Notes: generated from the sequence alone by a model not told the origin. A DNA stretch of 64,000 nucleotides from Mucilaginibacter achroorhodeus (GCF_007846095.1 NZ_VOEI01000001.1:372001-436000), one strand, 5' to 3'; positions 25,186 to 37,417 are shown, numbered from the stretch's first letter. Translations and numbers: made by a program.

Positions 25186-26325
25186 TTATTTAACTTTTAT
25201 CGAGAAATAATCGTGGTACACCGTCCAGGTATCAGACATAGCCCTCCATAACTCTACGTTTAAAACTTGATTTTTAGGGTCATATGTAGGTATAAACGAA
25301 CTTTTATAGGTGGCTTTAATATCCGCTATCGGGCGTTCGCCGAAGGTAAAGTCCAACCCATCTGTTGAGTAACCCATAAACAATCTGCCGCCGGCACCAT
25401 AGAGTCCGTTATTGGTAGTTGCCACTAACATGATCCATACTTTATTTACCTTACGCACCTCTAAGTGCCATGGCTCCTGAGTATCTCCCCATGGCCTGTT
25501 GGCAATCTTCACCAATTCGTATCCATTGGCTTTATCTGGTTTAAAGCCGGTGGTTAAGTTGTCTGAACTCATCCGTCTGATAGCCCTTTCTGTAAAGTAA
25601 CTACCTTTGGCAGCTTCATCTGTACTTACGCCGTAACAATAAAACTTACCTTCGTCTTGTATTATAGAAGGTGCAATTACGTCTACTGACTTAGCCGGCC
25701 ATGAGCAAACCAATTTTTTCTCTGACCAGTTAACACCATCACTGGTTTTTTCAAAAAATAATGCACGGCCTTTTTCTACGCCGTTCTGACGCCAAAAACA
25801 GTATATGCTGTTATCAGCAGCGTTGTAAAAAAGAGATGGATCTGAATTGTAAGCACCACCGGTAGGGGGAAGATTGATGACGGCCGTTTTTTCATCGGGC
25901 TCCCTCCAGTTTATGCCATCATTTGAACAAAATGAAGTTGGGTTTTCCCATTGATTGTCCCCATTTGGGTAAGGGGTTATAGCCATCCAATAAAAATAAC
26001 CATTCCATTTAACCGGAAAATGTAATACAGACGGGTGAGTCCAGCCAATTCCCAAAAGTTGCATAGTAATAGGCACCGTGTTGTTTTTGCAGGAAAAAGC
26101 AAACGCATTAAGAGGAATTCTATTTGTGCTTGGTGTGAACTCTATACTATTAAGGTCAAGAGTGGAAAATGTTGTAGGGTTTGTTGGTTGTGGATTATCT
26201 ACTGATTGTCCGGTTTTAGGTTGATCAACAGTTTTTACTGGTTCTGTTGGTTTTACGATTTGTCCTTTTCTACAAGAGGACATGACAAGGCACAATGCCA
26301 TGACAGCAAGAAATAACTTATTCAT
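25186..26325 (-). CDS. Lipoprotein with beta-propeller glycoside hydrolase-like domain
   Basis: A 379-residue protein beginning with a lipoprotein signal peptide (MNKLFLAVMALCLVMSSC, lipid-modified Cys at residue 18), then a Pro/Thr-rich linker and a domain of repeated blade-like segments. Examples are THPSVLHFPVKWNGYFYWMA, NSDPSLFYNAADNSIYCFWR and APSIIQDEGKFYCYGVS. This spacing resembles five-bladed propeller glycosidases (GH43/GH32-like). I cannot fix the catalytic residues, so substrate and activity are open. The ATG at 26325 is chosen because it starts the signal peptide; the upstream alternative adds 12 residues in front of it. It is surface or periplasmic, and monocistronic between dnaE and the divergent tamB. 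Confidence 0.7.
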   Translation of the reverse strand: MNKLFLAVMALCLVMSSCRKGQIVKPTEPVKTVDQPKTGQSVDNPQPTNPTTFSTLDLNSIEFTPSTNRIPLNAFAFSCKNNTVPITMQLLGIGWTHPSVLHFPVKWNGYFYWMAITPYPNGDNQWENPTSFCSNDGINWREPDEKTAVINLPPTGGAYNSDPSLFYNAADNSIYCFWRQNGVEKGRALFFEKTSDGVNWSEKKLVCSWPAKSVDVIAPSIIQDEGKFYCYGVSTDEAAKGSYFTERAIRRMSSDNLTTGFKPDKANGYELVKIANRPWGDTQEPWHLEVRKVNKVWIMLVATTNNGLYGAGGRLFMGYSTDGLDFTFGERPIADIKATYKSSFIPTYDPKNQVLNVELWRAMSDTWTVYHDYFSIKVK

Positions 26326-26624
26326 TATGGGGGTATTAAACGGCTCTTTTTTTGAGCGCACGAAGATACATTTGGGACCTTACTTTAGCAACTGATTTAA
26401 AGCGATTTAATAATAATTTAATAATGATATTTCCTGTAAATTAATTTATTCACAAAGGTTATGATAATAAGCAAAAACTCCCTTTCAATACTGTATTAAT
26501 TCATTTACTGGTTAACCAATAAAAACAAAAAGTAAAGCAAAATGTTAACGGATGAGTACCCCAAACTAAGCCTTACTGCAGGTATTAATTAACAATCTTA
26601 TGATCAATCCTAACCTTTAATAAT

Positions 26625-29600
26625 TTGGAACGATTTGGACGTATCGCCCTCAAAACTATACTTTGGATAATAGCAAGTGTCATACTCCTGGTGCTGCTAA
26701 TCGTAATTCTTATACAAGTACCGGCCGTACAAAATTTTGCAAAAGATAAAGCTGTTACCTTTTTAGAGAAAAAAATAGGCACTAAGGTAGAGATAGGGCA
26801 CATCAGCCTTGGCCTGCCCAAAATGCTGGTGCTTGAAGATGTTTATTTTGAGGACCAGAAAAAAGACACCCTTATAGCTGGTGATAAACTTAAGGTTGAT
26901 ATCTCTATGCTTAAGCTGCTGAAAAACCAGGTAGAGATCAACGAGATCAACTTGCAGGGCATTACAGCCAAAGTTAGCAGGGGTGCTGATAGCGCCTTTA
27001 ATTTTGACTACATTATTAAGGCTTTTGCCGGCGAAAACAAAAAAGAGCCAAAGCCGGAAGATACTACCTCGACAATGAAAATATCGCTGGGTAAGATCAT
27101 CCTTGATAAGATCAATCTTTCTTACAAAGACGTTACTACCGGTAATGATGTAAAATTCTTGCTGGGCCATTTTGATACCCGCGTGGAAGATTTTGACCTG
27201 GACAAAATGAAGTTCAGCATCCCGAAGATCAACCTCAGTAATGTGAATGCACGGATCATTCAGACACCTGTTGGTTCTTCTATTAAACAGGCGGCTACTA
27301 TTGATACAGCAACTAAGCCATTGAACATGGACCTTAACCTTGGCGATATAGATATCCAAAAGGTAAAGGTGGATTACCAGAGTGCCGAGATGAAGGCAAA
27401 GGTAGATCTGGGCAAATTCCTGGTGAGCATGGATAAGATAGACATGAAGAACCAGAACGTACGAATCAAATCCATCACCTTAGATGGTACTAATGCGGGG
27501 CTGATATTAGCTAAACCACAAACCGTAGCTAAAGCGGTTGACAAGACAGTTAAAAAAATAGATACCCTTGCTTCCCGGACGCAAGCCAAGGGCTGGAGAG
27601 CTTCTTTAGATAAGATAGTATTAAGCAACAACAACGTTAAGTTTGATAATGATGCGCAAAAGGCACTGCAACGTGGTTTGGACTTTGGCCACATGGATAT
27701 CAAAAACCTTAATGCTGATATAGAGAAACTGGCTTACTCGCCCGATACTATAGCCGGTAAAGTAAACTCTTTCACTTTTAGCGATAAAAGCGGTTTTGAG
27801 GTTAACAAGTTTCAAACATCCTTCCTTTACGGCCCTAAGAGCGCTTATCTGAAAGATTTGCTATTGATAACCCCACGCTCGGTAATTCAAAAAGATCTGC
27901 AGGTGGGTTACCCTTCTATCGAATCGCTTACAAAGGATATTGGCAAGTTAAGCATCAACGCTAACTTGGATGGCAGTAAACTGGGCTTGCGCGATGTGCT
28001 GTTGCTTATGCCAACCATGGCTTCGATGGAACCGTTCAAGTCGTCGCCAAACTCAACCATCAAAATTAATGGCCGTGTAAATGGTACAGTGAATAACCTG
28101 GGCATACCAAGTTTAGAGATAAGCGGCTTTGGCAATACTTACGTAAAAGCATCGGCCACCATGCGCGGCCTGCCGGATGTAAACAAGGCCTATTTTGATC
28201 TTACTATTGCAGACTTCCGCACCACGCGAAACGATATTGCCCGTTTAGTACCTAAGGGCACCATTCCGCCAAATGTGAGCATACCCGAGAACATGAACCT
28301 TAAAGGCACATTTAAGGGAAGCATGAAAAACTTTAATACTCAAATGGCGTTGCGCAGCAGCTATGGCGCTGTTGATCTTACCGCGCAGATGAAAAGCGGC
28401 GCACGCAAAGGCAGCGAAACTTACACTGCTAATGTTAAAGCTAATAACCTCAACGTAGGTGCGCTAACTAAACAACCGCAAATGGTTGGTTATGTAACCA
28501 TGCGCGCAAACATCAGCGGTGCAGGTTTAGACCCTAAATCAGCCAACCTTAAATTTAACGGGGATGTAACAAGTGCCAATGTTAAAGGCTACACCTACCG
28601 CAATTTGGTAATGAACGGAACGGCCCGCAATGGTGCTTACACCGCTAAAGCCACCATGCGCGATCCAAACATCAACTTTACACTTGATGCAAAAGCTAAT
28701 CTGAACAAAAAATACCCGGCTGTGAATGCAACGTTGAACGTGGATAGCATAGACCTGCAAAAGCTTCATTTTGTTAAAGATCCTATGCGTTTCCATGGAA
28801 AGATCCAGGCCGATGTCCCAACTGCTGACCCTGACTACCTAAATGCAAATATATTAGCAACCAACCTTCTGGTAGTAAATAAAGGAGAGCGCATTGCATT
28901 GGATACCGTTAGCTTGATCTCTACAGCAAGCGCAGACAGCAGCACTTTACGCCTTAAAACGCCAATGTTTTATGCCCACATGAACGGCAAGTACAAGCTT
29001 ACCCAAATAGCGCCTGCCATACAGGATGTGATCAATAAATATTACGACATGAACCTGGCCAGTGGTAGTAAAGCTGCACCGAAGGTAAAATACTCGCCGC
29101 AGCAATTTACTTTTGACGCCCGTTTTGTAAAAACTCCGCTGGTTCAAAAATTTGTGCCTGATCTTAAACAGCTTGATCCGGTATTATTTAACGGCAGTTT
29201 CAACAGCACATCAGGCGAGTTGATCGTTAAAGGGTCTGCACCCAACATCATTTACGGTACCAACACAGTTAAAAACCTTAAACTGGATGTAAATACCGGT
29301 AACAGCGCACTTAATTATGGTTTAAACGTTGATGAGATAAAAGTAGGCTCATCTTTAGACCTGCTTTATACCAGCATTACCGGTGCCGCCCAAAATAACC
29401 AACTGGGCATCAAACTGCAGGTTAGGGATAAAGAACGCAAAGAGCGTTACCGTGTAGCCGGCGAATTTAGCGCCATGCCTAACGAATACCAGTTTAGCTT
29501 TGTGCGTGATGGACTACTATTGGATTACACCGCATGGGCCGTTAACCCAGATAATGCTTTGCAATTTGGCAGCAAGGGTGTGTTGGCGCGCAATTTCAGC

Positions 29601-31742
29601 ATTACCAATAGCAACCAGGTGTTAAGTGCCAACAGTTCCGGCGGCATGAACTCTCCTATCACCGTTGATTTCCGCAATTTCAAAATAGAAACCTTAACCA
29701 AACTGGCTAAGCAGGATTCGCTATTAATTGGTGGTACTATTAATGGTAATGCCATAGTGAGCAACTTTCAGAAATCGCCCACGGTTGAATCGGCCATTAA
29801 CATCAGCGACTTTAACTTTAAAGGCGATACCGTAGGTAACATTGCCTTAAAGGTTGATAATAAAACTGCTAACGCTTTTGCTGCCAACGTTAGCATTACA
29901 GGCAAGGGCAATCAGGTTGATCTTACAGGGATGTACTATACTGCCCCATCAAGCAGGTTTGACATGAACTTGAATATCGTAAACCTGAGCATGAAGAGTA
30001 TACAGGGCTTTAGTTTCGGGGCTATCCGTAAATCCAGTGGTAACATTACCGGTGCTTTAAAAATAACGGGCACAACGGCGGCACCGGCAGTACGGGGTGA
30101 TATCAACCTTAATAAGGTTGCTTTCAACGTGGCCATGCTCAACTCTTACTTCACTATGCCTAAAGAGAGTATTACCTTTAATGACGAGGGCATAAGGTTT
30201 AACGATTTCACACTGGTCGACTCAACCAATAACAAGGCGGTCATCACCGGCTCCATTTATACCAAAACGTATACAGATTTTAAATTCGGGATTAATATCC
30301 AAACCAGGAACTTCCGGGTGATCAATTCTACCAAAGCAGATAACAAACTGTTCTACGGAAAGCTATTCCTGAACAGCGACATCAAGATCCGTGGTGACAT
30401 GGCTAAACCTGTGGTTGATGCTAACTTGACTGTTAATGATAAAACCGACCTTGCAATTGTTTTACCAACAACCGACCCCGGTGTTGAAGACCGGAAAGGT
30501 GTAGTAGAATTTTATGATGCCGACGCAAAAAATCTCGACTCGATCTTAGTGGCGCGGCAATTAGATTCGCTGAAGCAATCTGAAATTACCGGCCTGGATG
30601 TTAATGCCACCGTGAATATTGATAAGAATGCCAACTTTACCATTGTGGTAGATGAGCGCAACGGCGATGTGGTGAATATTAAAGGTGAAGCGCACTTAAG
30701 CGGCGGTATCGATCCAAGCGGTAAAACCAGTTTAACAGGTACTTACACCGTTAACGAGGGATCTTACAATTTATCGTATGCTACTGTAAACCGCAAGTTT
30801 AACTTTAAGCGCGGTAGCACCATAACGTGGACGGGCGACCCGACAAGTGCCAACATAGACCTAACGGCTACCTATGTGGCTAATGTTCCGCCGATAGATT
30901 TGGTTGCACAGCAAACTGATGAGAATTCGACTCAGTACAAGCAAAAACTCCCTTTTAACGTGGACCTTAACTTGAAGAACGAGTTAATGAAACCGCAGAT
31001 CAGCTTTGATATCACATTACCTGATAGCAATTTAAATGTATCTTCTGATGTAACCAATACGGTTAACACCCGCCTGGCGCAGGTACGTTCTGACCCTAAT
31101 GAGTTGAACAAGCAGGTTTTAGGCGTTTTAATATTAGGCCACTTTATTGGTGATAATCCATTACAAAGCCAGGGCGGCAGTGCAGGTGTTGAGGGTGCCA
31201 TACGCAATAGTGTAAGCAGCTTACTTACTAATCAGTTGAACAGCCTGGCCGGCGACCTGATACAGGGTGTCGACCTCGACTTTGGCGTTACATCCGGTGA
31301 AGATTACTCATCCGGTACGGCAACTAACCGAACGGATCTTAACATTGGTCTGTCCAAACGTTTCCTTAACGACAGGCTGACGGTGAGCGTAGGTAATAAC
31401 TTTAACCTTGAAGGTGCACAGGCCGGGCAAAAAACATCCAATATTGCAGGTAACGTCTCAGTAAACTACAAACTGAGCAAGGATGGCCGCTATAGTCTGC
31501 GCGCTTACCGCAAAGATGAGTTTGTGGTGATACAGGGCCAGATCATTGAAACAGGTGTTGGCTTTGCCTTAACGGTAGATTATAACCGGTTCCGCGAGAT
31601 ATTCGGCAGAAAACGTACGCAGCAGGAGCGCGAACAACAACGCCGCTATAAACAAGAAGAGAAGGAACGTGAAGAGAAGGAGAAACAACAGCAGCAGAAG
31701 GATAAGGAGATGAGGGAAAAAACACAGACCACAACAATATGA
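26625..31742 (+). CDS. tamB: TamB-like translocation and assembly protein (DUF490)
   Basis: A very large (1705-residue) inner-membrane-anchored periplasmic protein. One N-terminal helix (LKTILWIIASVILLVLLIVI) is followed by an AsmA/TamB-type beginning, then a long run of beta-rich repeats expected to form a hydrophobic groove, and a C-terminal TamB (DUF490) domain (LTGTYTVNEGSYNLSYATVN). The last 45 residues are Glu/Gln/Lys-rich. TamB-family proteins span the periplasm and are tied to outer-membrane assembly or lipid transport. The apparent start codon is TTG at 26625; the nearest upstream ATG is quickly stopped, and later ATGs would lose the membrane anchor. The stop overlaps the tamL start (ATGA), so the two are coupled. 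Confidence 0.88.
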   Translation: MERFGRIALKTILWIIASVILLVLLIVILIQVPAVQNFAKDKAVTFLEKKIGTKVEIGHISLGLPKMLVLEDVYFEDQKKDTLIAGDKLKVDISMLKLLKNQVEINEINLQGITAKVSRGADSAFNFDYIIKAFAGENKKEPKPEDTTSTMKISLGKIILDKINLSYKDVTTGNDVKFLLGHFDTRVEDFDLDKMKFSIPKINLSNVNARIIQTPVGSSIKQAATIDTATKPLNMDLNLGDIDIQKVKVDYQSAEMKAKVDLGKFLVSMDKIDMKNQNVRIKSITLDGTNAGLILAKPQTVAKAVDKTVKKIDTLASRTQAKGWRASLDKIVLSNNNVKFDNDAQKALQRGLDFGHMDIKNLNADIEKLAYSPDTIAGKVNSFTFSDKSGFEVNKFQTSFLYGPKSAYLKDLLLITPRSVIQKDLQVGYPSIESLTKDIGKLSINANLDGSKLGLRDVLLLMPTMASMEPFKSSPNSTIKINGRVNGTVNNLGIPSLEISGFGNTYVKASATMRGLPDVNKAYFDLTIADFRTTRNDIARLVPKGTIPPNVSIPENMNLKGTFKGSMKNFNTQMALRSSYGAVDLTAQMKSGARKGSETYTANVKANNLNVGALTKQPQMVGYVTMRANISGAGLDPKSANLKFNGDVTSANVKGYTYRNLVMNGTARNGAYTAKATMRDPNINFTLDAKANLNKKYPAVNATLNVDSIDLQKLHFVKDPMRFHGKIQADVPTADPDYLNANILATNLLVVNKGERIALDTVSLISTASADSSTLRLKTPMFYAHMNGKYKLTQIAPAIQDVINKYYDMNLASGSKAAPKVKYSPQQFTFDARFVKTPLVQKFVPDLKQLDPVLFNGSFNSTSGELIVKGSAPNIIYGTNTVKNLKLDVNTGNSALNYGLNVDEIKVGSSLDLLYTSITGAAQNNQLGIKLQVRDKERKERYRVAGEFSAMPNEYQFSFVRDGLLLDYTAWAVNPDNALQFGSKGVLARNFSITNSNQVLSANSSGGMNSPITVDFRNFKIETLTKLAKQDSLLIGGTINGNAIVSNFQKSPTVESAINISDFNFKGDTVGNIALKVDNKTANAFAANVSITGKGNQVDLTGMYYTAPSSRFDMNLNIVNLSMKSIQGFSFGAIRKSSGNITGALKITGTTAAPAVRGDINLNKVAFNVAMLNSYFTMPKESITFNDEGIRFNDFTLVDSTNNKAVITGSIYTKTYTDFKFGINIQTRNFRVINSTKADNKLFYGKLFLNSDIKIRGDMAKPVVDANLTVNDKTDLAIVLPTTDPGVEDRKGVVEFYDADAKNLDSILVARQLDSLKQSEITGLDVNATVNIDKNANFTIVVDERNGDVVNIKGEAHLSGGIDPSGKTSLTGTYTVNEGSYNLSYATVNRKFNFKRGSTITWTGDPTSANIDLTATYVANVPPIDLVAQQTDENSTQYKQKLPFNVDLNLKNELMKPQISFDITLPDSNLNVSSDVTNTVNTRLAQVRSDPNELNKQVLGVLILGHFIGDNPLQSQGGSAGVEGAIRNSVSSLLTNQLNSLAGDLIQGVDLDFGVTSGEDYSSGTATNRTDLNIGLSKRFLNDRLTVSVGNNFNLEGAQAGQKTSNIAGNVSVNYKLSKDGRYSLRAYRKDEFVVIQGQIIETGVGFALTVDYNRFREIFGRKRTQQEREQQRRYKQEEKEREEKEKQQQQKDKEMREKTQTTTI

Positions 31743-33997
31743 TCAAACGTATAATATATTTTCTGTTTCTTACGGTAGCCTTAACTGCCTGCAGCACCAC
31801 CAAGTATCTCCCACCCGGCGAGAAACTATACACAGGTGGCGATGTGAAGGTTGAAGATAAGAACATTCCTAAAAAAGATGCAAAGGCGCTGGAATCAGAA
31901 TTAAAAAGCTATATCAGGCCAAAACCCAACTCTTCGCTTTTGGGCATGCGCATTAAATTATGGTTATATTACAAAACCAAAAGCCGTAAAGGTTTTATTA
32001 AAAAGTTCCTTAGCAAATATGGTGAACCACCCGTGCTGGCAAGCCAGGTTGACCTGCAGAAAAACAGCGATATCATGCAGAACCGTTTGCAGAACATCAG
32101 CTATTTCCAGGCAACGGTAAAAGGCGATACCATTGGCAAACAAAAAACAGCTAAAGCATTGTTCACTGCTTACACCGGGCCTTCTTATACCATCCGCAAC
32201 CTTACCTTCCCTAATGCTACGGATAACAGCCTGGATACCGCGGTTAAAGGAACCATGAAGCAAACCCTGCTTAAAAAGGGTGACAAGTACAATCTGGATG
32301 TGATCAAAAATGAGCGTTTACGTATTGATGCACGTTTAAAGGAGGAAGGCTTTTTTTACTTTGCACCAGAGCAGTTGTTAGCAAAAGTTGACAGTACCGT
32401 TGGCAACCACCAGGTAGATGTTGTATTACAGATAAAGCCGGAAACGCCTGATAGGGCACGTGAGATATACACTATACGCAACATCTATGTATATCCAAAT
32501 TACTCGCTGCGCGATACTTCTTTAAAGCTTGACCAGGCTAAGCCTTACCGCTGGTACAACATTGTTGACCCGCGCAATACTGCCCGCCCCTACTTGTTTG
32601 CCAATACCGTGCTGTTACACCCTAACGATACTTACAGCCGCACTACGCACAACAATTCGTTAAACAGGTTCATTAATTTAGGCCCATATCGATATGTAAA
32701 AAACAGGTTTGAGGATGTAACGCCGGATTCACCTAAATTGGATGTCTACTACTTCCTTACGCCGTATAAGAAAAAGTCGCTGCAGTTGGAGTTACTTGGC
32801 CGCACCACATCTGCTAATTACACAGGTTCGCAGATCAACCTAAGCTGGAAAAACCGCAACGCTTTTAAAGGCGGCGAATTACTTACTGTAACCCTTTTTG
32901 GAAGTACAGACGTGCAGGTGGGTGGACAAAACAGTGGGTATAATGTTTACCAATATGGTGTGCAAACCAGCTTATCATGGCCGCGTTTGATTACGCCGTG
33001 GCGTGTTTCATCATCTAATGCTTACATACCTCGTACCGTATTACAACTGGGTTACTCATCGGTTGTAAGGCAAAAGCTTTACTCGCTTAATTCGTTCACC
33101 GGTTCATTCGGTTATCAGTTTAAGAGTGACGAGCATAAAATGCATGAGCTAAACGTGTTGGAAGCCGCTTTTGTAAAGCCGCGTAACGTTACGGACCTTT
33201 ACAGGGATAGTATTAACAATCCTCAGAACACCAACCCTGCGCTTAAACACGTAATTGATCCGCAGTTCACGTTAGGGCCAAGCTATGCGTATACTTATGA
33301 TAACACAACAGAAGACTACCGCACCAATAGCTTGTATTTCCGTAGTAAATTAAGTTTATCAAATAATCTTTATGGCTTAATAACAGGTGCTGATACTTTG
33401 GCTGGTAAGGATAAAAAATTGTTTGGCACAACCTTTAACCAGTATGTTAAGGTAGAAAGCGAGATACGTTTCTTCCACAAGCTAAGCTCTGAAACAAAGA
33501 TAGCTACACGTTTAATTGCCGGTGTGGGCTTACCTTATGGCAACTCAACCATACTTCCTTACAACCAGCAATTCTTTATTGGCGGCCCAAACAGTTTAAG
33601 AGGTTTCAGGCCGAGATCTATTGGCCCGGGCACGGTTAATCCTAACCCTGATGGCAACTCTTTTATTGCAGACCAGTCTGGTGATATCAAACTGGAAGCT
33701 AACGTAGAGCTTAGGCAGAAACTTTTCAGCATAGTTTACGGTGCTTTATTTGCTGATGCCGGTAATATCTGGAACGCGAAACCACACCAGGAAGGCGGTA
33801 CATTCGGGCCTAATTTCCTAAGCCAGTTAGCAGTAGATGCAGGTTTTGGTTTAAGGTTTGATGCTACCATATTGGTACTCCGCACCGATTTGGGTTTCCC
33901 GCTGATGCGCCCTTACACGCCGGTAAACGGAACGAGATCAATAAGCCCAAGCTTTAAAAATGCTATTTTAAACATCGCTATCGGTTATCCATTCTAA
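31739..33997 (+). CDS. tamL: TamA-like outer-membrane lipoprotein (TamL), BamA/Omp85 superfamily
   Basis: A 752-residue outer-membrane protein with a lipoprotein signal peptide (MIKRIIYFLFLTVALTAC; Cys at residue 18), POTRA-like domains over about residues 30-310 and a C-terminal 16-strand Omp85 barrel. The barrel signature GGPNSLRGFRPRSIGPG corresponds to the conserved loop-6 (V/I)RG(F/Y) motif, and the chain ends in Phe (AIGYPF) as outer-membrane barrels do. A lipidated TamA homologue next to tamB is the known Bacteroidota arrangement (TamL). It works with TamB in outer-membrane biogenesis. A perfect hairpin follows the gene. Confidence 0.88.
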   Translation: MIKRIIYFLFLTVALTACSTTKYLPPGEKLYTGGDVKVEDKNIPKKDAKALESELKSYIRPKPNSSLLGMRIKLWLYYKTKSRKGFIKKFLSKYGEPPVLASQVDLQKNSDIMQNRLQNISYFQATVKGDTIGKQKTAKALFTAYTGPSYTIRNLTFPNATDNSLDTAVKGTMKQTLLKKGDKYNLDVIKNERLRIDARLKEEGFFYFAPEQLLAKVDSTVGNHQVDVVLQIKPETPDRAREIYTIRNIYVYPNYSLRDTSLKLDQAKPYRWYNIVDPRNTARPYLFANTVLLHPNDTYSRTTHNNSLNRFINLGPYRYVKNRFEDVTPDSPKLDVYYFLTPYKKKSLQLELLGRTTSANYTGSQINLSWKNRNAFKGGELLTVTLFGSTDVQVGGQNSGYNVYQYGVQTSLSWPRLITPWRVSSSNAYIPRTVLQLGYSSVVRQKLYSLNSFTGSFGYQFKSDEHKMHELNVLEAAFVKPRNVTDLYRDSINNPQNTNPALKHVIDPQFTLGPSYAYTYDNTTEDYRTNSLYFRSKLSLSNNLYGLITGADTLAGKDKKLFGTTFNQYVKVESEIRFFHKLSSETKIATRLIAGVGLPYGNSTILPYNQQFFIGGPNSLRGFRPRSIGPGTVNPNPDGNSFIADQSGDIKLEANVELRQKLFSIVYGALFADAGNIWNAKPHQEGGTFGPNFLSQLAVDAGFGLRFDATILVLRTDLGFPLMRPYTPVNGTRSISPSFKNAILNIAIGYPF

Positions 33998-34019
33998 CCA
34001 ACAGCAAATACAAACATTT

Positions 34020-34055
34020 ACAAAGGCGGCTTTATTACTATATTGCCGCCTTTGT
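34020..34055 (+). terminator. Hairpin after tamL
   Basis: ACAAAGGCGGC and GCCGCCTTTGT pair perfectly over 11 bp with a 14-nt loop. The T-run is weak (TTTGTTAT) and the next gene starts 8 nt later, so it may attenuate rather than fully stop transcription. Confidence 0.5.
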
Positions 34056-34062
34056 TATAAAC

Positions 34063-34509
34063 ATGCCTTTCATATCATCTACTATCCCGCTGCAAATTAT
34101 CAATTTACATGATGATGGCTTTCATCCGCTGTTAGACATTACCGTTTTTGGAAAGCCATTTAAGGCTGTGCTTGATACAGGTGCATCCCGCACGGCTTTC
34201 GATCGTGAGGTATTAACGGCGGCCAACGCAGAAGCCGATATAATCGCCAGCGAAAGGTTATCTACAGGCTTAGGAACAACCACAATGGAATCGGCCACTG
34301 CGGTTATCAAAAAGCTTTATATCAGCGATTTTTTGATTCCTGAAATAGAGGTTGCTGTGCTCGATCTGTCAACTATTAATTATGCTTACCGAGAAATGGG
34401 CCATCCCGAAATATTGGGTGTTATAGGAAGCGATATCATGATGAAATATAAAGGTGTTGTAGATTTCGGCAGGAAAAAATTAACGCTAAAACAAAAAGCC
34501 CCGCTTTAG
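34063..34509 (+). CDS. Retropepsin-like aspartyl protease family protein
   Basis: A single-domain pepsin-like fold of 148 residues with the catalytic DTGAS at 38-42, preceded by the strand KPFKAVL and followed by a second hydrophobic segment (EILGVIGSDIMMKYKGVVDF, with the ILGxxG pattern). Such proteins need to dimerise, since one chain gives only one active-site Asp. No signal peptide is visible, so it is probably cytoplasmic; the target is unknown. Its last codons and stop form part of a hairpin that reads as a terminator for gyrB on the other strand. Confidence 0.8.
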   Translation: MPFISSTIPLQIINLHDDGFHPLLDITVFGKPFKAVLDTGASRTAFDREVLTAANAEADIIASERLSTGLGTTTMESATAVIKKLYISDFLIPEIEVAVLDLSTINYAYREMGHPEILGVIGSDIMMKYKGVVDFGRKKLTLKQKAPL

Positions 34510-34517
34510 GCGGGGCT
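34488..34517 (-). terminator. gyrB terminator inside the 3' end of the convergent protease gene
   Basis: AGCCCCGC and GCGGGGCT pair with a 5-nt loop that contains the protease TAG stop. On the - strand the stem is followed by TTTTGTTTT, a proper U-tract; on the + strand no T-run follows. It therefore works for gyrB, about 55 nt after its stop. Confidence 0.7.
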
Positions 34518-34570
34518 CAGGTATTTTAAAACATCTGTACATTTAGCATCTGCACATTTGCATATCCATC

Positions 34571-36550
<1,980 letters not shown>

Positions 36551-36551
36551 T

Positions 36552-36559
36552 CAAAAATA
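36552..36559 (-). promoter_or_regulatory. Possible -7 element of gyrB
   Basis: TATTTTTG on the - strand matches TAnnTTTG and ends 22 nt before the gyrB ATG. No convincing -33 box is seen. Confidence 0.35.
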
Positions 36560-36670
36560 CGATTTTAAACCCGGAAATAGTTCAGGCTTGTGCAAGAATA
36601 ATTGCATTGTTGATAACTAAGAATGCTCATAAACATGTAATTAATGAATAGGAAACTTGAGTTAAAAAAT

Positions 36671-36678
36671 TATATTTG
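36671..36678 (+). promoter_or_regulatory. Possible -7 element of the OmpH-like gene
   Basis: TATATTTG matches TAnnTTTG and lies 24 nt before the ATG at 36703. The -33 box is not clear. Confidence 0.4.
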
Positions 36679-36702
36679 TCAAAATTTTTATAGACCAATA
36701 CA

Positions 36703-37317
36703 ATGAAATTTACGGCATCTTTAGTTACTAAATCAATATTAGCAATAGGCATCGCTGCCAGCGTTGTTGCCTGCAACCAAAATAAAACAGCTGATAAACC
36801 GGCTGCTGCTTCATCAACTCCTGCTACCGCTGCATCAACAACCGGCGATAAACCTGAGATCGTTTACTTTAACCAGGATTCTGTAGTGTCTCAATACAAT
36901 TACATCAAAGACATGGACAAAAGGTTAGAGGCAAAAGGTAAGGCTGCACAAAGTGATGTAGGTTCCCGCCAGCAAGCCATTCAGCGAGAAATTGCTGACT
37001 ATCAAAAAAATGCAGCTACCATGAGCGCTGACCAGCGTGCTGCAACTGAGCAACGTTTGCAACGTAAAGGCCAGGAGTTTCAGCAATATCAGCAAAACGC
37101 AGGTGCTGCAGTACAGAACGACCAGATGAACGAGCAAACCAAGCTTTACGAAAAGTTAAGCGACTTTGTTAAAACTTACGCTAAAGAGCATGGTTACAAA
37201 TTGGTGTTAACCTACAAAAAAGGCGACCCTACCATGATGTACGGCGACCCAAGCCTTGATATTACTGCTGACGTGGTAAAAGGCCTGAACGACGCTTACG
37301 CTAAAGACAAAAAATAA
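36703..37317 (+). CDS. OmpH/Skp-like lipoprotein
   Basis: A 204-residue periplasmic or outer-membrane lipoprotein. The signal peptide ends in SVVAC (Cys at residue 24), followed by an Ala/Thr/Pro-rich linker. The Skp-like region starts with IVYFNQDSVVSQYNYIKDMD, continues as a long, Gln-rich coiled coil (about residues 75-150) and ends with the strand GYKLVLTY and DITADVVKGLNDAYA, as in OmpH proteins. Skp is a chaperone for outer-membrane proteins; the lipid anchor is a variant common in Bacteroidota, and its precise role is not known. Monocistronic, with its own promoter-like element and terminator. Confidence 0.85.
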   Translation: MKFTASLVTKSILAIGIAASVVACNQNKTADKPAAASSTPATAASTTGDKPEIVYFNQDSVVSQYNYIKDMDKRLEAKGKAAQSDVGSRQQAIQREIADYQKNAATMSADQRAATEQRLQRKGQEFQQYQQNAGAAVQNDQMNEQTKLYEKLSDFVKTYAKEHGYKLVLTYKKGDPTMMYGDPSLDITADVVKGLNDAYAKDKK

Positions 37318-37375
37318 TTCTAAAGTTGTTATCCTGACAAGCATTGGGATACAATGTGAAGGATAAAAAAAATTT

Positions 37376-37404
37376 AAAACCCCGGCCATTGGTTGGGGTT
37401 TTTT
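37376..37404 (+). terminator. Rho-independent terminator after the OmpH-like gene
   Basis: AAAACCCC pairs with GGGGTTTT, the loop containing a further CC/GG pair, and a T-run follows. It ends 14 nt before the guanine deaminase ATG. Confidence 0.7.
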
Positions 37405-37417
37405 AATGGAATAAGTT

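Noticed and set aside
26763..27359. Antisense open frame of 198 codons inside tamB
   Set aside because: It mirrors the tamB frame and shows no domain or signal of its own.
31600..31742. Glu/Gln/Lys-rich TamB tail as a frameshift artefact
   Set aside because: The tail follows the DUF490 domain without a break and ends in a proper ATGA overlap with tamL; charged tails are common in these proteins.
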